DNA of 7,874 bases from Deltaproteobacteria bacterium (GCA_021159445.1 JAGGRV010000572.1:1-7874), one strand, 5' to 3'. Numbered from the stretch's first letter, positions 1 through 5,449 are shown. Made by a program: numbers and translations. Notes: generated by a model not told the origin, from the letters alone.

Positions 1-288
1 CCGCGGTTGAAACCCTGCAAAAGCCTATCGGCTGCCAGGGAGTGTGAACGGTTACAAACAGGGAGTTCATTCCGCTATGGTATAAGAAAGAAGCTTGGGC
101 TTCGCAACTCAAGTAACACTGGGGAAAAGATGAACGACCTTGTCGTATCCTACAGGCAGAAACACGATGGCATAAGTTGGTCCGAGTCTGGCTCAGTATC
201 ACTGGCATCAATTGAGGTATTGAAGAGGAACAGGAAATGGGCAAAATGGTTTGAGGAAGGCGATCTGGAATTCAATTTGGCTGCATAG
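1..288 (+). CDS. C-terminal fragment of a probable transposase (left-truncated by the window edge)
   Basis: The frame is open from base 1 to a TAG at 286-288, so the gene probably begins outside the window; a TTG at 7 would be an arbitrary start. The last 60 or so residues are basic, then aromatic: an RKKLGLRNSS stretch, then a YRQKHDGISWSESGS segment, an LKRN segment and a WFEEGDLEF-type end closing with LAA. From memory this resembles the tail of bacterial insertion-sequence transposases, in which a GMSWS-like block precedes a short acidic C-terminus; I cannot name the IS family. No catalytic DDE region is visible because it would lie to the left. It could also be an isolated remnant. An imperfect inverted repeat follows at 292-349, and a sequence shared with the right edge of the window lies inside it at 42-58. 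Confidence 0.5.
   Translation, partial: PRLKPCKSLSAARECERLQTGSSFRYGIRKKLGLRNSSNTGEKMNDLVVSYRQKHDGISWSESGSVSLASIEVLKRNRKWAKWFEEGDLEFNLAA
42..58 (+). repeat. Short repeat shared with 7816-7832 (opposite orientation)
   Basis: The 17 bases here match the reverse complement of 7816-7832 at 15 positions, around a GTGAACG-x-TTACAAA core. In both places the translated frame happens to read CERLQ. The core is itself partly palindromic (GT-A-CG-T-AC). It may be one end of a dispersed intergenic repeat, but two short copies are weak evidence. Confidence 0.3.
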
Positions 289-291
289 AGG

Positions 292-349
292 CGATCCTGT
301 GACATCCTTGAGATTGCTTCGCTGATGCACACATCGATTGCACAGGTCG
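292..349. repeat. Imperfect inverted repeat after the transposase fragment
   Basis: CGATCCTGTG (292-301) can pair with CACAGGTCG (341-349) if one T is bulged, giving a nine-pair stem around a 39-base loop. It starts 3 bases after the transposase stop, so it could be a structure at the end of an insertion element. It is not followed by a T tract, so it is not a typical terminator. Confidence 0.3.
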
Positions 350-438
350 AAAAATAACAAAAGGGAGTTACTTGCGTCCCTCAGATCACATTACTCTCCT
401 AATACGACAACGTGCGCATCTTAAAATATCAAATTCTC

Positions 439-467
439 TTGATTATGGCTATAAAGATGGCTATAAT
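439..467 (+). promoter_or_regulatory. Sigma70-type promoter with a 10-base direct repeat, for the Phd/PIN module
   Basis: TTGATT (439-444) and a perfect TATAAT (462-467) are separated by 17 bases. The core promoter also holds a direct repeat, ATGGCTATAA at 445-454 and 457-466 (12-base period), whose second copy covers the -10 box. The first copy lies in a small dyad, TTAT-ggct-ATAA. Antitoxins of this class usually repress their own operon, so these repeats are the natural candidate operator; that last point is inference. Confidence 0.65.
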
Positions 468-503
468 AGGCAAAAAATACAACATGGCAAGGAGGTGGTA
501 ATA

Positions 504-788
504 ATGCAAAAGCAATTTTCCATAGCTGAAGCAAAAAACAGATTGCCCTCCATCATCCATTATGTCGAAAAGGGGCCATATGTCGAATTAACCAGGCGAG
601 GCAAACCGGTTGCTGTATTGCTGTCGATTCAGGAATATGAACGGCTTAGTCGCAAATATACGGGATTTTGGAGTGCCATTTCGGAATTTCGGCGAAAGAT
701 TGAGGATGAAGGGATTGAGATCTCTGATAGGGATTTCAAAGGGCTTCGAGACCTTTCTGCCGGAAGAGAAGTCGAGTTGAAGTGGTGA
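504..788 (+). CDS. Phd/YefM-family antitoxin of a PIN-toxin module
   Basis: This 94-residue protein would bind and neutralise the downstream PIN ribonuclease and repress its own promoter. The N-terminal 50 residues have the Phd/YefM pattern: FSIAEAKNRLPSIIHYVEKG, then the strand-turn VELTRRGKPVAVLLS and the IQEYERL helix. Residues 55-94 are a charged tail (FRRKIEDEGIEI, ending VELKW) of the kind that wraps the toxin. I chose ATG 504 because AGGAGGT lies just upstream (490-496) and the -10 box is at 462-467; an in-frame TTG at 372 would put the promoter inside the coding region. The stop overlaps the toxin start. Length and composition are normal for the family and nothing appears broken. Confidence 0.88.
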   Translation: MQKQFSIAEAKNRLPSIIHYVEKGPYVELTRRGKPVAVLLSIQEYERLSRKYTGFWSAISEFRRKIEDEGIEISDRDFKGLRDLSAGREVELKW

Positions 789-1201
789 AATATCTCCTTG
801 ATACAAACGTACTTTCAGAGGCCGTGAAAACAGCCCCGGATAAATCGGTTCTGAAGATGTTTGAAAAGCGCCAGCACGAAATAGTTACTGCTGCGCCGGT
901 TTGGCATGAGCTTCAATTTGGTTGTCAGCGTCTTCCTCGGTCCCGTAAACGCGAAGTTATCGCTTCATTCCTTAACGACATTGTAAAACGCACGATGCTT
1001 ATTCTTCCTTATGACGACAGGGCAGCAGAGTGGCATGCAAGAGAGCGTGCCAGGTTATCGTCGAAAGGAGCAACTCCGTCATTTGTTGATGGACAGATTG
1101 CGGCAATAGCCAATGTGAATGGTCTGATTCTCGTAACACGGAACATTGACGATTTCAAACTGTTCTTAAGACTGAAGATTGAAAACTGGCATAATGCATG
1201 A
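782..1201 (+). CDS. vapC: PIN-domain toxin (VapC-like ribonuclease), partner of the Phd-type antitoxin
   Basis: A 139-residue PIN-domain protein, the toxin of the module; the family are magnesium-dependent endoribonucleases that cut tRNA or rRNA sites and stop translation. The acidic active-site set is visible: D7 in YLLDTNVLSE, E43 in VWHELQFG, D103 in SFVDGQIAA, and D123 in VTRNIDDF. The PSFVDGQIAAIA and LVTRN segments resemble the FitB-like branch of VapC proteins. Start is GTG 782 or the adjacent GTG 785; the latter gives a four-base GTGA overlap with the antitoxin stop, the same arrangement as the second module here. This overlap implies translational coupling, with antitoxin first. It appears complete. 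The cellular target cannot be read from sequence. Confidence 0.88.
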   Translation: MVKYLLDTNVLSEAVKTAPDKSVLKMFEKRQHEIVTAAPVWHELQFGCQRLPRSRKREVIASFLNDIVKRTMLILPYDDRAAEWHARERARLSSKGATPSFVDGQIAAIANVNGLILVTRNIDDFKLFLRLKIENWHNA

Positions 1202-1520
1202 ACTATATATTCATCGTTTCTCTCTTGAGTATTGAGCCCCAATAAATCCAAAGAAAAGAATTTATAAACCTCAGAGCACTCTGCGAACTCTGTGAGAGAT
1301 TATCGTAAATCCTGTCTGAAAATGTTTTTGGTCGGGAGGGAAAAATCTCCCGGCCTGGCCTCAGAAAAATGCAACATTTTACCACGCATTTTCAAATGGT
1401 CATTTTTGCTACAATTTTGTGTGGCCGCTAACAATCCCGGTACACTGCGCGGCCGCATGCGAAAATATGGTATTAAAAGACCGTAGAACTGGCCGAAAAA
1501 GACGCAAAAGGGTTTTTGAG
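1202..1520. other. Intergenic region with a hairpin and a second inverted repeat, no convincing gene
   Basis: About 320 bases separate the two toxin-antitoxin modules. Open frames of 60-75 codons on both strands lack ribosome binding sites and family resemblance. The region contains a strong hairpin at 1330-1355, a looser inverted repeat of GGCCGC (1423-1428) with GCGGCC (1449-1454), and a candidate extended -10 element TGCTACAAT (1407-1415) with no obvious gene behind it. The CTCTGCGAACTCTGTGAGAG-like phrase at 1279-1298 reads like intergenic repeat sequence, which I cannot verify. Confidence 0.5.
1330..1355. repeat. Strong hairpin, GGTCGGGAG / CTCCCGGCC
   Basis: The nine-base arms 1330-1338 and 1347-1355 pair throughout with one G-T wobble, around an eight-base A-rich loop. 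It lies 130 bases after the first PIN toxin. There is no T tract after it in either direction (five T precede it on the plus strand), so it does not fit an intrinsic terminator well. It could stabilise a transcript 3' end or be part of a small intergenic repeat. Confidence 0.55.
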
Positions 1521-1576
1521 TTGACAATATGCTTTCCTTACCATATTATGTGTTTGTAAGGAAAATATCATAATAT
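1521..1576 (+). promoter_or_regulatory. Sigma70-type promoter with two interleaved perfect inverted repeats, for the AbrB/PIN module
   Basis: TTGACA (1521-1526) and TATTAT (1544-1549) are spaced by 17 bases, a near-consensus promoter. Two perfect inverted repeats are interleaved across it: TTTCCTTAC (1533-1541) with GTAAGGAAA (1556-1564), and ATATTATG (1543-1550) with CATAATAT (1569-1576). The order is A-B-A'-B', covering the spacer, the -10 box and the transcription start. AbrB-type antitoxins typically repress their own operon by binding such palindromes, so this is a likely operator. Transcribed part could also fold, but the A arm lies upstream of the expected start and would not be in the RNA. 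Confidence 0.75.
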
Positions 1577-1593
1577 TACGGGAGGAAAAATCC

Positions 1594-1827
1594 ATGCAAT
1601 CAGTCATTACCTCAAAGTTTCAAACCACCATTCCAAAAAAGGTGCGTGAAAGCCTCAAGCTTACCATCAATGATACCCTGGAATGGAAAATTGAGCGCGG
1701 AAAGACAGTCGTCATCCCTGTTCAGAAGAGATTCTTAAACTATAAAAATGCGATAAAAACAGGCGCCGGAAAAATTGAAGAAGACATAATATTATCTCGT
1801 AATCGCCGGATAGAAAAATATCTGTGA
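1594..1827 (+). CDS. vapB: AbrB/SpoVT-type antitoxin (VapB-like)
   Basis: A 77-residue protein with an N-terminal swapped-hairpin AbrB domain: SVITSKFQTTIPKKVRESL, a short helix and turn (LTINDTLEW), then strand residues KTVVIPV to about residue 45. The second half is a charged toxin-binding tail (KTGAGKIEEDIILSRNRRIEKYL). The DNA-binding domain would act as a dimer on the interleaved operator just upstream, and the tail would block the PIN toxin. ATG 1594 has a good ribosome binding site, GGGAGG at 1580-1585. Its stop overlaps the toxin start by four bases (GTGA). The length is usual for VapB of the AbrB class. All of this is as expected for an intact antitoxin. Confidence 0.88.
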   Translation: MQSVITSKFQTTIPKKVRESLKLTINDTLEWKIERGKTVVIPVQKRFLNYKNAIKTGAGKIEEDIILSRNRRIEKYL

Positions 1828-2258
1828 AAAAATATATTATAGATACAAATGCGCTGATATCTTTTGTTACGGACAGAAACCTTGACCAGCAGGGTGAAAT
1901 AGACAGGCTGTTTAAGAATGCTGCCCATCTAAAAATCCTGGTACTTTGCCCGCAAAATGTTTTGACTGAATTTGTTTATGTAATGGATAAAGTATATCAG
2001 ATCCCAAAGCCGGAAATAAACGAAATAGTCAAGGACTTCATCGATATGCCAGGTATCGAAGTTGTTCATGATCTTAATATAAAAACTCTCTTAGCTTACT
2101 GGCCTGAGCATTTTAAAGATTACGGTGACGCTATCGTTGCAGCGCTTTGCAAGAATACCAAAGGAGCTATGATCGCAACGTTTGATCATAAGTTCAGAGT
2201 AGAATTGAAGAAGCTTGGACTTTTCGTATATTCCTTCCCCTCCTTCCTTCCTAAATAG
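1824..2258 (+). CDS. vapC: PIN-domain toxin (VapC-like ribonuclease), partner of the AbrB-type antitoxin
   Basis: A 144-residue PIN-domain protein starting at GTG 1824, which overlaps the antitoxin stop by four bases. Active-site acids are in place: D7 (YIIDTNALIS), E49 (NVLTEFVYV), D102 (YGDAIVAAL) and D121 (ATFDHKF). It is a predicted magnesium-dependent RNase held in check by the upstream AbrB-type protein. It shares only the PIN fold signature with the toxin at 782-1201, and its core motifs differ (TEFVYV versus HELQFG), so this is not a recent duplication. The gene ends in a pyrimidine-rich stretch (2229-2252) coding SFPSFLPK. No terminator is visible behind it. Confidence 0.88.
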   Translation: MKKYIIDTNALISFVTDRNLDQQGEIDRLFKNAAHLKILVLCPQNVLTEFVYVMDKVYQIPKPEINEIVKDFIDMPGIEVVHDLNIKTLLAYWPEHFKDYGDAIVAALCKNTKGAMIATFDHKFRVELKKLGLFVYSFPSFLPK

Positions 2259-2500
2259 CCTATCAAGGGATTTCCCCCGATTTATTGAGAAAATACAAAT
2301 TATTGACAAAATCACACCCCATCAAATATAGCTAATCATATTTATTAACCTGGTATGTTTGATGAGATTTCTTCAATTACAAAACATTGAAAAATTATAC
2401 TTTGGGCACGAGGATATTGCGCGTGCGCTTGAGTGGTTGATTTCCCGGAGAGGCCCCTTTTTTTCTTTAGCGAGAGCGGGGGAAGCTTCACTGACTTGCT
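2259..2500. other. Intergenic region with a possible promoter, no gene
   Basis: A TTGACA (2303-2308) stands 17-18 bases before ATATAGC (2326-2332), a plausible weak promoter on the plus strand with no gene directly after it. The 12-base string ATTGACAAAATC at 2302-2313 recurs exactly at 2552-2563 in the ATPase promoter. GCACG (2406-2410) and CGTGC (2422-2426) form a short stem, and a seven-T run occurs at 2458-2464 without a good stem directly before it. The minus-strand frame here runs through the operator repeats and is not credible as a gene. Confidence 0.45.
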
Positions 2501-2541
2501 AAAATCCGCAAACAAAGCAAAAAATAATTTATTTGCGGATT
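2501..2541. repeat. Upstream AATCCGCAAA / TTTGCGGATT inverted-repeat unit
   Basis: AATCCGCAAA (2503-2512) and TTTGCGGATT (2532-2541) form perfect ten-base arms around a 19-base A/T-rich spacer. The second unit at 2558-2600 has the same arms and the same 19-base spacer, offset by exactly 57 bases. The spacers match at only about half of their positions, so the arms have been kept while the spacers diverged. A degenerate -35-like TTGCTA (2496-2501) sits in the same place as TTGACA in the second unit, but no matching -10 box exists here. Confidence 0.8.
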
Positions 2542-2552
2542 CAATTCTTGCA

Positions 2553-2580
2553 TTGACAAAATCCGCAAACACAATATGAT
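2553..2580 (+). promoter_or_regulatory. Promoter of the ATPase gene, with an operator half-site between -35 and -10
   Basis: TTGACA (2553-2558) and TATGAT (2575-2580), 16 bases apart, form a strong predicted sigma70 promoter for the ATPase gene. The arm AAAATCCGCAAA starts on the last base of the -35 box and fills the spacer; the opposite arm begins at 2589, about the expected transcription start. A protein bound to both arms would cover the -10 box, so repression is the simplest reading. Confidence 0.7.
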
Positions 2581-2600
2581 AATTTCTATTTGCGGATTTT
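2558..2600. repeat. Downstream AATCCGCAAA / TTTGCGGATT unit, terminator-like
   Basis: AAAATCCGCAAA (2558-2569) and TTTGCGGATTTT (2589-2600) are perfect 12-base arms with a 19-base spacer, and the right arm runs into seven T (2597-2603). As RNA from an upstream promoter this would look like an intrinsic terminator 19 bases before the ATPase ATG; as DNA it looks like a promoter operator. A transcript starting from the adjacent promoter would contain only the right arm, so the two roles are exclusive for different transcripts. Confidence 0.8.
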
Positions 2601-2621
2601 TTTGACTTCAGGAGACCGGTC

Positions 2622-4034
2622 ATGTTTGTGGGCAGGAAAAACGAGCTGAACCTGATAGAGGACGCATATCGTACGGGAAAAGACGAACTTGTCGTGCTGT
2701 ACGGCAGACGCAGGATCGGTAAAAGTAGTCTAGTGAAACATTTTGCCGAGAAAAAATCATCCTTTTATGAATTTGAAGCCCTGGAAGGCGAGACGACCCA
2801 TCGGCAGATTGAACATTTTTCGCAGCAATTGCAAAAACAGGTCGATGACCCCATCCTTGATAGTGTCCGGTTTAAAAATTGGGAGCAGGTATTTACATAC
2901 CTTACGGAAAAGATTTTCAAAAGAAAAACCAGGACAAAAAAAATCCTGTTTCTCGATGAGCTGCCGTGGATGGCCGCCGGCCGTAGCCGACTGGTTTCAC
3001 TTCTCAAGTATTACTGGGACAACCATTGGAAAGGCAGGCATGTCATGCTGATCCTTTGCGGTTCTGTGGCTTCGTTTATGGTGAAAAAAGTACTTCAGTC
3101 GAATGCCCTTTACGGGCGCACCACCCTTGAAATTCTCCTGAAAGGCCTCACTCCAGGGGAAGCTGCCGATATTTTGAGTAAAAGGAGTGGGGAAGAAATC
3201 TTAAACTATCAACTAATTTTTGGCGGGGTGCCGAAATATCTTGAGCAGATCAACCCTAACCGTTCGTTTAATAAAAATATGAATACCCTGTGTTTTTCCC
3301 CGCATGGGACCATGCTCAACGAGATTGAGCGCATATTCTACAGTCAGTTTAGAGAGCCGCGGACCTATGCCAAGATAATCAATCTTCTGAAAAACGGTAT
3401 CTTTTCAATGGGTGAAATCAGCACGAAAACCAAAATTCCTTCGGGTGGGGGGCTGAAGCAGTATCTGGAAAATCTTGAACGGGCTGAGATGATCAGGTCC
3501 TTTATACCGTTTGACCGCAGCCAGAATTCCAAATTCAGAAAGTACACGCTGGCGGATGAATTTCTGGTCTTCTTTTTCAAGTATATCGAGCCGAACTTGC
3601 AGGCCATAAAAGAGAGCAGCTCCCGAAAGCTGTTCGAAACCTTGACGCAAAGAAGTTTCGATGTCTGGTTGGGCTTTGCTTTCGAACGGTTTTGTCTCAA
3701 ACATGCAGGAATGCTGGCCTCTATCATGGAGTTTGCCGATGACTTATTGCTGGCTTCGCCGTACTTTGAAAGGAATGATGAACGATTTCAGATCGATCTT
3801 TTATACAAACGAGCTGATCGCGTCATCACGGTGTGTGAAATCAAACATCACAATAAGAAGATCGGGACACATATTATCCCGGAAATGGAACGAAAATGCA
3901 CGCTGGTGAAACTACCCCGCGGTTATGCTGTTGAAAAAGCGCTGATCAGCCTTTATGGCCCGGACAACTCCCTTAAGGACGCAGGCTACTTTCACCATTT
4001 CGTGACACTGGATGATATCCTCAGCCCTATTTGA
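2622..4034 (+). CDS. AAA+ ATPase with winged helix and C-terminal DUF234/nuclease-like domain
   Basis: A 470-residue protein of the prokaryotic AAA-type ATPase group that often carries a C-terminal DUF234 domain (COG1672-like); the cellular role of the family is not settled. Residues 1-5 (MFVGR) open the ATPase domain; Walker A is GRRRIGKS (28-35), Walker B ILFLDE (108-113), a sensor-like CGS at 146-148, a YGR at 164-166 and the family motif GGVPKYL at 201-207. Residues 247-300 look like a winged helix (NGIFSMGEISTKTKIPSG). The C-terminal domain has FAFERF (E355), then D392 in FQIDLLY and EIK (406-408), the spacing expected of a PD-(D/E)xK-type fold; catalysis is inferred, not shown. ATG 2622 is preceded by AGGAG (2610-2614). 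The gene is monocistronic, complete in length, and sits behind the paired inverted repeats, which its winged helix might bind. Confidence 0.85.
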   Translation: MFVGRKNELNLIEDAYRTGKDELVVLYGRRRIGKSSLVKHFAEKKSSFYEFEALEGETTHRQIEHFSQQLQKQVDDPILDSVRFKNWEQVFTYLTEKIFKRKTRTKKILFLDELPWMAAGRSRLVSLLKYYWDNHWKGRHVMLILCGSVASFMVKKVLQSNALYGRTTLEILLKGLTPGEAADILSKRSGEEILNYQLIFGGVPKYLEQINPNRSFNKNMNTLCFSPHGTMLNEIERIFYSQFREPRTYAKIINLLKNGIFSMGEISTKTKIPSGGGLKQYLENLERAEMIRSFIPFDRSQNSKFRKYTLADEFLVFFFKYIEPNLQAIKESSSRKLFETLTQRSFDVWLGFAFERFCLKHAGMLASIMEFADDLLLASPYFERNDERFQIDLLYKRADRVITVCEIKHHNKKIGTHIIPEMERKCTLVKLPRGYAVEKALISLYGPDNSLKDAGYFHHFVTLDDILSPI

Positions 4035-4066
4035 ATTGAGGTAAGCGGAAAAGAATCACGTCAAAT

Positions 4067-4359
4067 TTGGCCATCTCTCTGTCGACCACGGTCAGGATTC
4101 ATTATAACCTTGGTTTATTGCTTTGCCATTTAAAAAGGGGTTCGGAAGCAGAAGTCGCGCTGACAAGAGCGATGACCCTTGAACCGGACAACATGGATTA
4201 TCTCTATGTGCTGGCGGATTATTATGCTTTGTTAAAAGGAGTAAATTTCGTAAGGCAAAGCCCATTGCGGAGAAGATGGTTGCCAGTCATCCTGAAGTGC
4301 AAGTCGGCCATAAAAAAGAGCCGAAAAGTTTAAAAGAAAGAAGGAGGTTAAGCCGGTAA
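4067..4359 (+). pseudogene. Frameshifted remnant of a TPR-repeat protein
   Basis: The frame from TTG 4067 reads as a tetratricopeptide repeat: RIHYNLGLLLCHLKRGSEAEVAL, then RAMTLEPDNMDYLYVLADYY. After LLK the sense is lost (VNFVRQSPLRRRW), but the frame reached by adding one A in the run 4234-4237 continues naturally as KRSKFRKAKPIAEKMVASHP, with a stop at 4357-4359. Thus a one-base deletion in an A run has broken a TPR gene. The beginning is also missing: only about 10 residues precede the first TPR helix and there is no ribosome binding site. The short protein of 88 residues that could be read from 4067 to 4333 is unlikely to be functional. It follows the ATPase gene by 32 bases with no visible promoter. 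Confidence 0.7.
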
Positions 4360-4639
4360 CCCAGACGTCAATAACCAAAAGCTCCCATCACAGAGCCGTG
4401 CAATTGCGTAAAGTTGCAAGTGCCCCACAACACGTTCACACGTACCGGAGTTACTCAACCCCGATTTCAAGGCAGTGAAGTCGCCCGATATCAGATTCGG
4501 GGTCTCAGATATGGACTCTTTTCACGGCCCGCTTTTCACGCGAAGTGACTTTTACCTTGTATTTTCTGCTACAATTGGTTTTTTGTATATGTTGGAACTG
4601 GGGCAGGTGGCAAACTCCCATGGCATGACACATAAGTGA
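4360..4639. other. Intergenic region with a possible promoter for the LRR gene
   Basis: No gene is visible. TGCTACAAT (4567-4575) has the form of an extended -10 element (TG-n-TACAAT) with a weak upstream TGACTT (4546-4551, 18-base spacer); it would start transcription about 60 bases before the LRR gene. The same ten bases TGCTACAATT occur at 1407-1416. The stretch 4415-4430 resembles the reverse complement of 7852-7867 (about 13 of 16), and CGTTCACAC at 4433-4441 resembles the repeat cores at the window edges, hinting at a degraded copy of the same dispersed sequence. Confidence 0.4.
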
Positions 4640-5305
4640 TTGATGCGCCACTTTTGCTTGAACGTTGACAATGAAAGCGGACGGATGGTGATCTTGGAGC
4701 TAACCGGGACAGGTATCACCGATTTATCACCTTTGAAACAGATGTTGGTTCAGATACTGGATCTGAGGGGACTACCCATAACAGACCTGAGTTCCCTGGA
4801 GGGCATGTCGCTCGCACAATTGTACCTTGAAGATACAGGTGTTGAGGATTTAAGCCCGCTAAAAGGCATGCCCCTTGTAAAACTCTACGTTAGCAATACA
4901 AAGGTGAAAGATCTAAAGCCCTTACATGGTATGCCACTGGAATACCTGAACCTTTTTGGCACCAGGGTTGATGACCTTACGCCCCTTCGTGGTATGCCGC
5001 TCCAATTTCTATGGCTCAACGAAACCCCGGTTTCAGATATATCCGCATTGGCGGATTGTCCGCTTGTCAGCCTGACGCTTCATAAAACCCGTGTTGAGGA
5101 TCTGGGCCCTCTGGCAAACAGCAGGCTCAAACGGCTTCATATTGGTGAAACTCCGGTGAGCGATCCGACCTCTCTCAAGGGGCTGCCCCTGCAACGGCTG
5201 ATTTTCACATCCGGACGGATTACTAAGGGTATTGAAATCGTACGTAACATGAAATCCATTCAAAAAATCGGTCCATCATTTGAAAACCGCATGAACCCGG
5301 AATAG
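4640..5305 (+). CDS. Leucine-rich-repeat protein, probably shortened by an in-frame TAG
   Basis: Residues 13-201 are nine consecutive repeats of exactly 21 residues with the plan GMPLxxLxLxxTxVxDLxPLx (units at 13, 34, 55, 76, 97, 118, 139, 160, 181); the central four units keep GMPL or GMSL. Such LRRs form a curved protein-binding solenoid; no partner is evident. There is no signal peptide or membrane segment, so as read it is cytoplasmic. The start is TTG 4640 or ATG 4643, with no good ribosome binding site, and an in-frame TGA lies at 4637-4639, so an N-terminal part may be missing. The reading stops at TAG 5303-5305 after NRMNPE, but the same frame continues FWTLYSQGKFE to TAA 5339-5341; from memory, related LRR proteins end in a similar FW-x-x-Y-x-x-G-x-F segment. 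I infer a CAG-to-TAG change. Confidence 0.75.
   Translation: MMRHFCLNVDNESGRMVILELTGTGITDLSPLKQMLVQILDLRGLPITDLSSLEGMSLAQLYLEDTGVEDLSPLKGMPLVKLYVSNTKVKDLKPLHGMPLEYLNLFGTRVDDLTPLRGMPLQFLWLNETPVSDISALADCPLVSLTLHKTRVEDLGPLANSRLKRLHIGETPVSDPTSLKGLPLQRLIFTSGRITKGIEIVRNMKSIQKIGPSFENRMNPE
4676..5242 (+). repeat. Nine diverged 63-base coding repeats of the LRR gene
   Basis: The protein repeat is an unbroken 21 residues in every unit, so the DNA is a 63-base tandem repeat without a single length variation. Base identity between units is modest, indicating old repeats rather than recent slippage. Confidence 0.7.
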
Positions 5306-5374
5306 TTCTGGACCTTGTATTCACAGGGTAAGTTTGAGTAAAATCGCTCAATTTAGGTGAAATTAACCATTGGC

Positions 5375-5389
5375 TTGGAGTGATGGAGT
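5375..5389 (+). repeat. TTGGAGTGATGGAGT, identical to 6644-6658
   Basis: This 15-base string in the leader of cytochrome b recurs exactly at 6644-6658, at the cytochrome b/Rieske junction, where GGAGTGAT is tandemly repeated. Here it runs into further GGAGTA units (5385-5398). It may be a simple-sequence repeat or a reiterated ribosome-binding-like tract. Confidence 0.6.
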
Positions 5390-5449
5390 ACCGGAGTATT
5401 AGAGAACACTCTTTTCAGTCGTATTCGACGTTCCATATTTGGAGGTCCC

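Noticed and set aside
372..503. N-terminal extension of the Phd-type antitoxin from TTG 372
   Set aside because: It would contain the promoter and the ribosome binding site; the antitoxin domain starts at ATG 504.
1423..1454. GGCCGC / GCGGCC inverted repeat as a terminator
   Set aside because: A 20-base loop, and no T run on either side.
1292..1527. Open frames on both strands between the first two toxin-antitoxin modules
   Set aside because: Low-complexity composition, no ribosome binding site, no recognisable domain, and they cross hairpins.
2501..2600. CRISPR-like repeat-spacer pattern
   Set aside because: Only two units, each a hairpin with inverted arms, 12-base repeats and no cas genes; the promoter overlap explains it better.
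2345..2623. Minus-strand open frame of 92 codons across the intergenic region before the ATPase
   Set aside because: It runs through both inverted-repeat units and its repeated ADF-type residues come from those repeats; no ribosome binding site or family resemblance.
4384..4430. Minus-strand similarity to the end of a group II intron domain V (CACGGCTCTGTGA-like)
   Set aside because: Attempted pairing of the 34 bases ending in GGCTC gives too many mismatches, and no reverse transcriptase or intron boundaries are present.
5041..5056. ATCCGC-ATTG-GCGGAT hairpin reminiscent of the ATPase operator
   Set aside because: It lies in LRR codons (SALADC), has a four-base loop and lacks the AAA/TTT ends of the operator arms.
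5033..5263. Minus-strand frame opposite the LRR repeats, and similar shadow frames opposite the ATPase (2765-3007, 3365-3727) and the Rieske gene (6605-6892)
   Set aside because: They lie wholly antisense to clear genes and show no domain or start signals.
5334..5351. TTGAG / CTCAA stem after the extended LRR frame as a terminator
   Set aside because: Only five base pairs, A/T-rich, followed by just three T.
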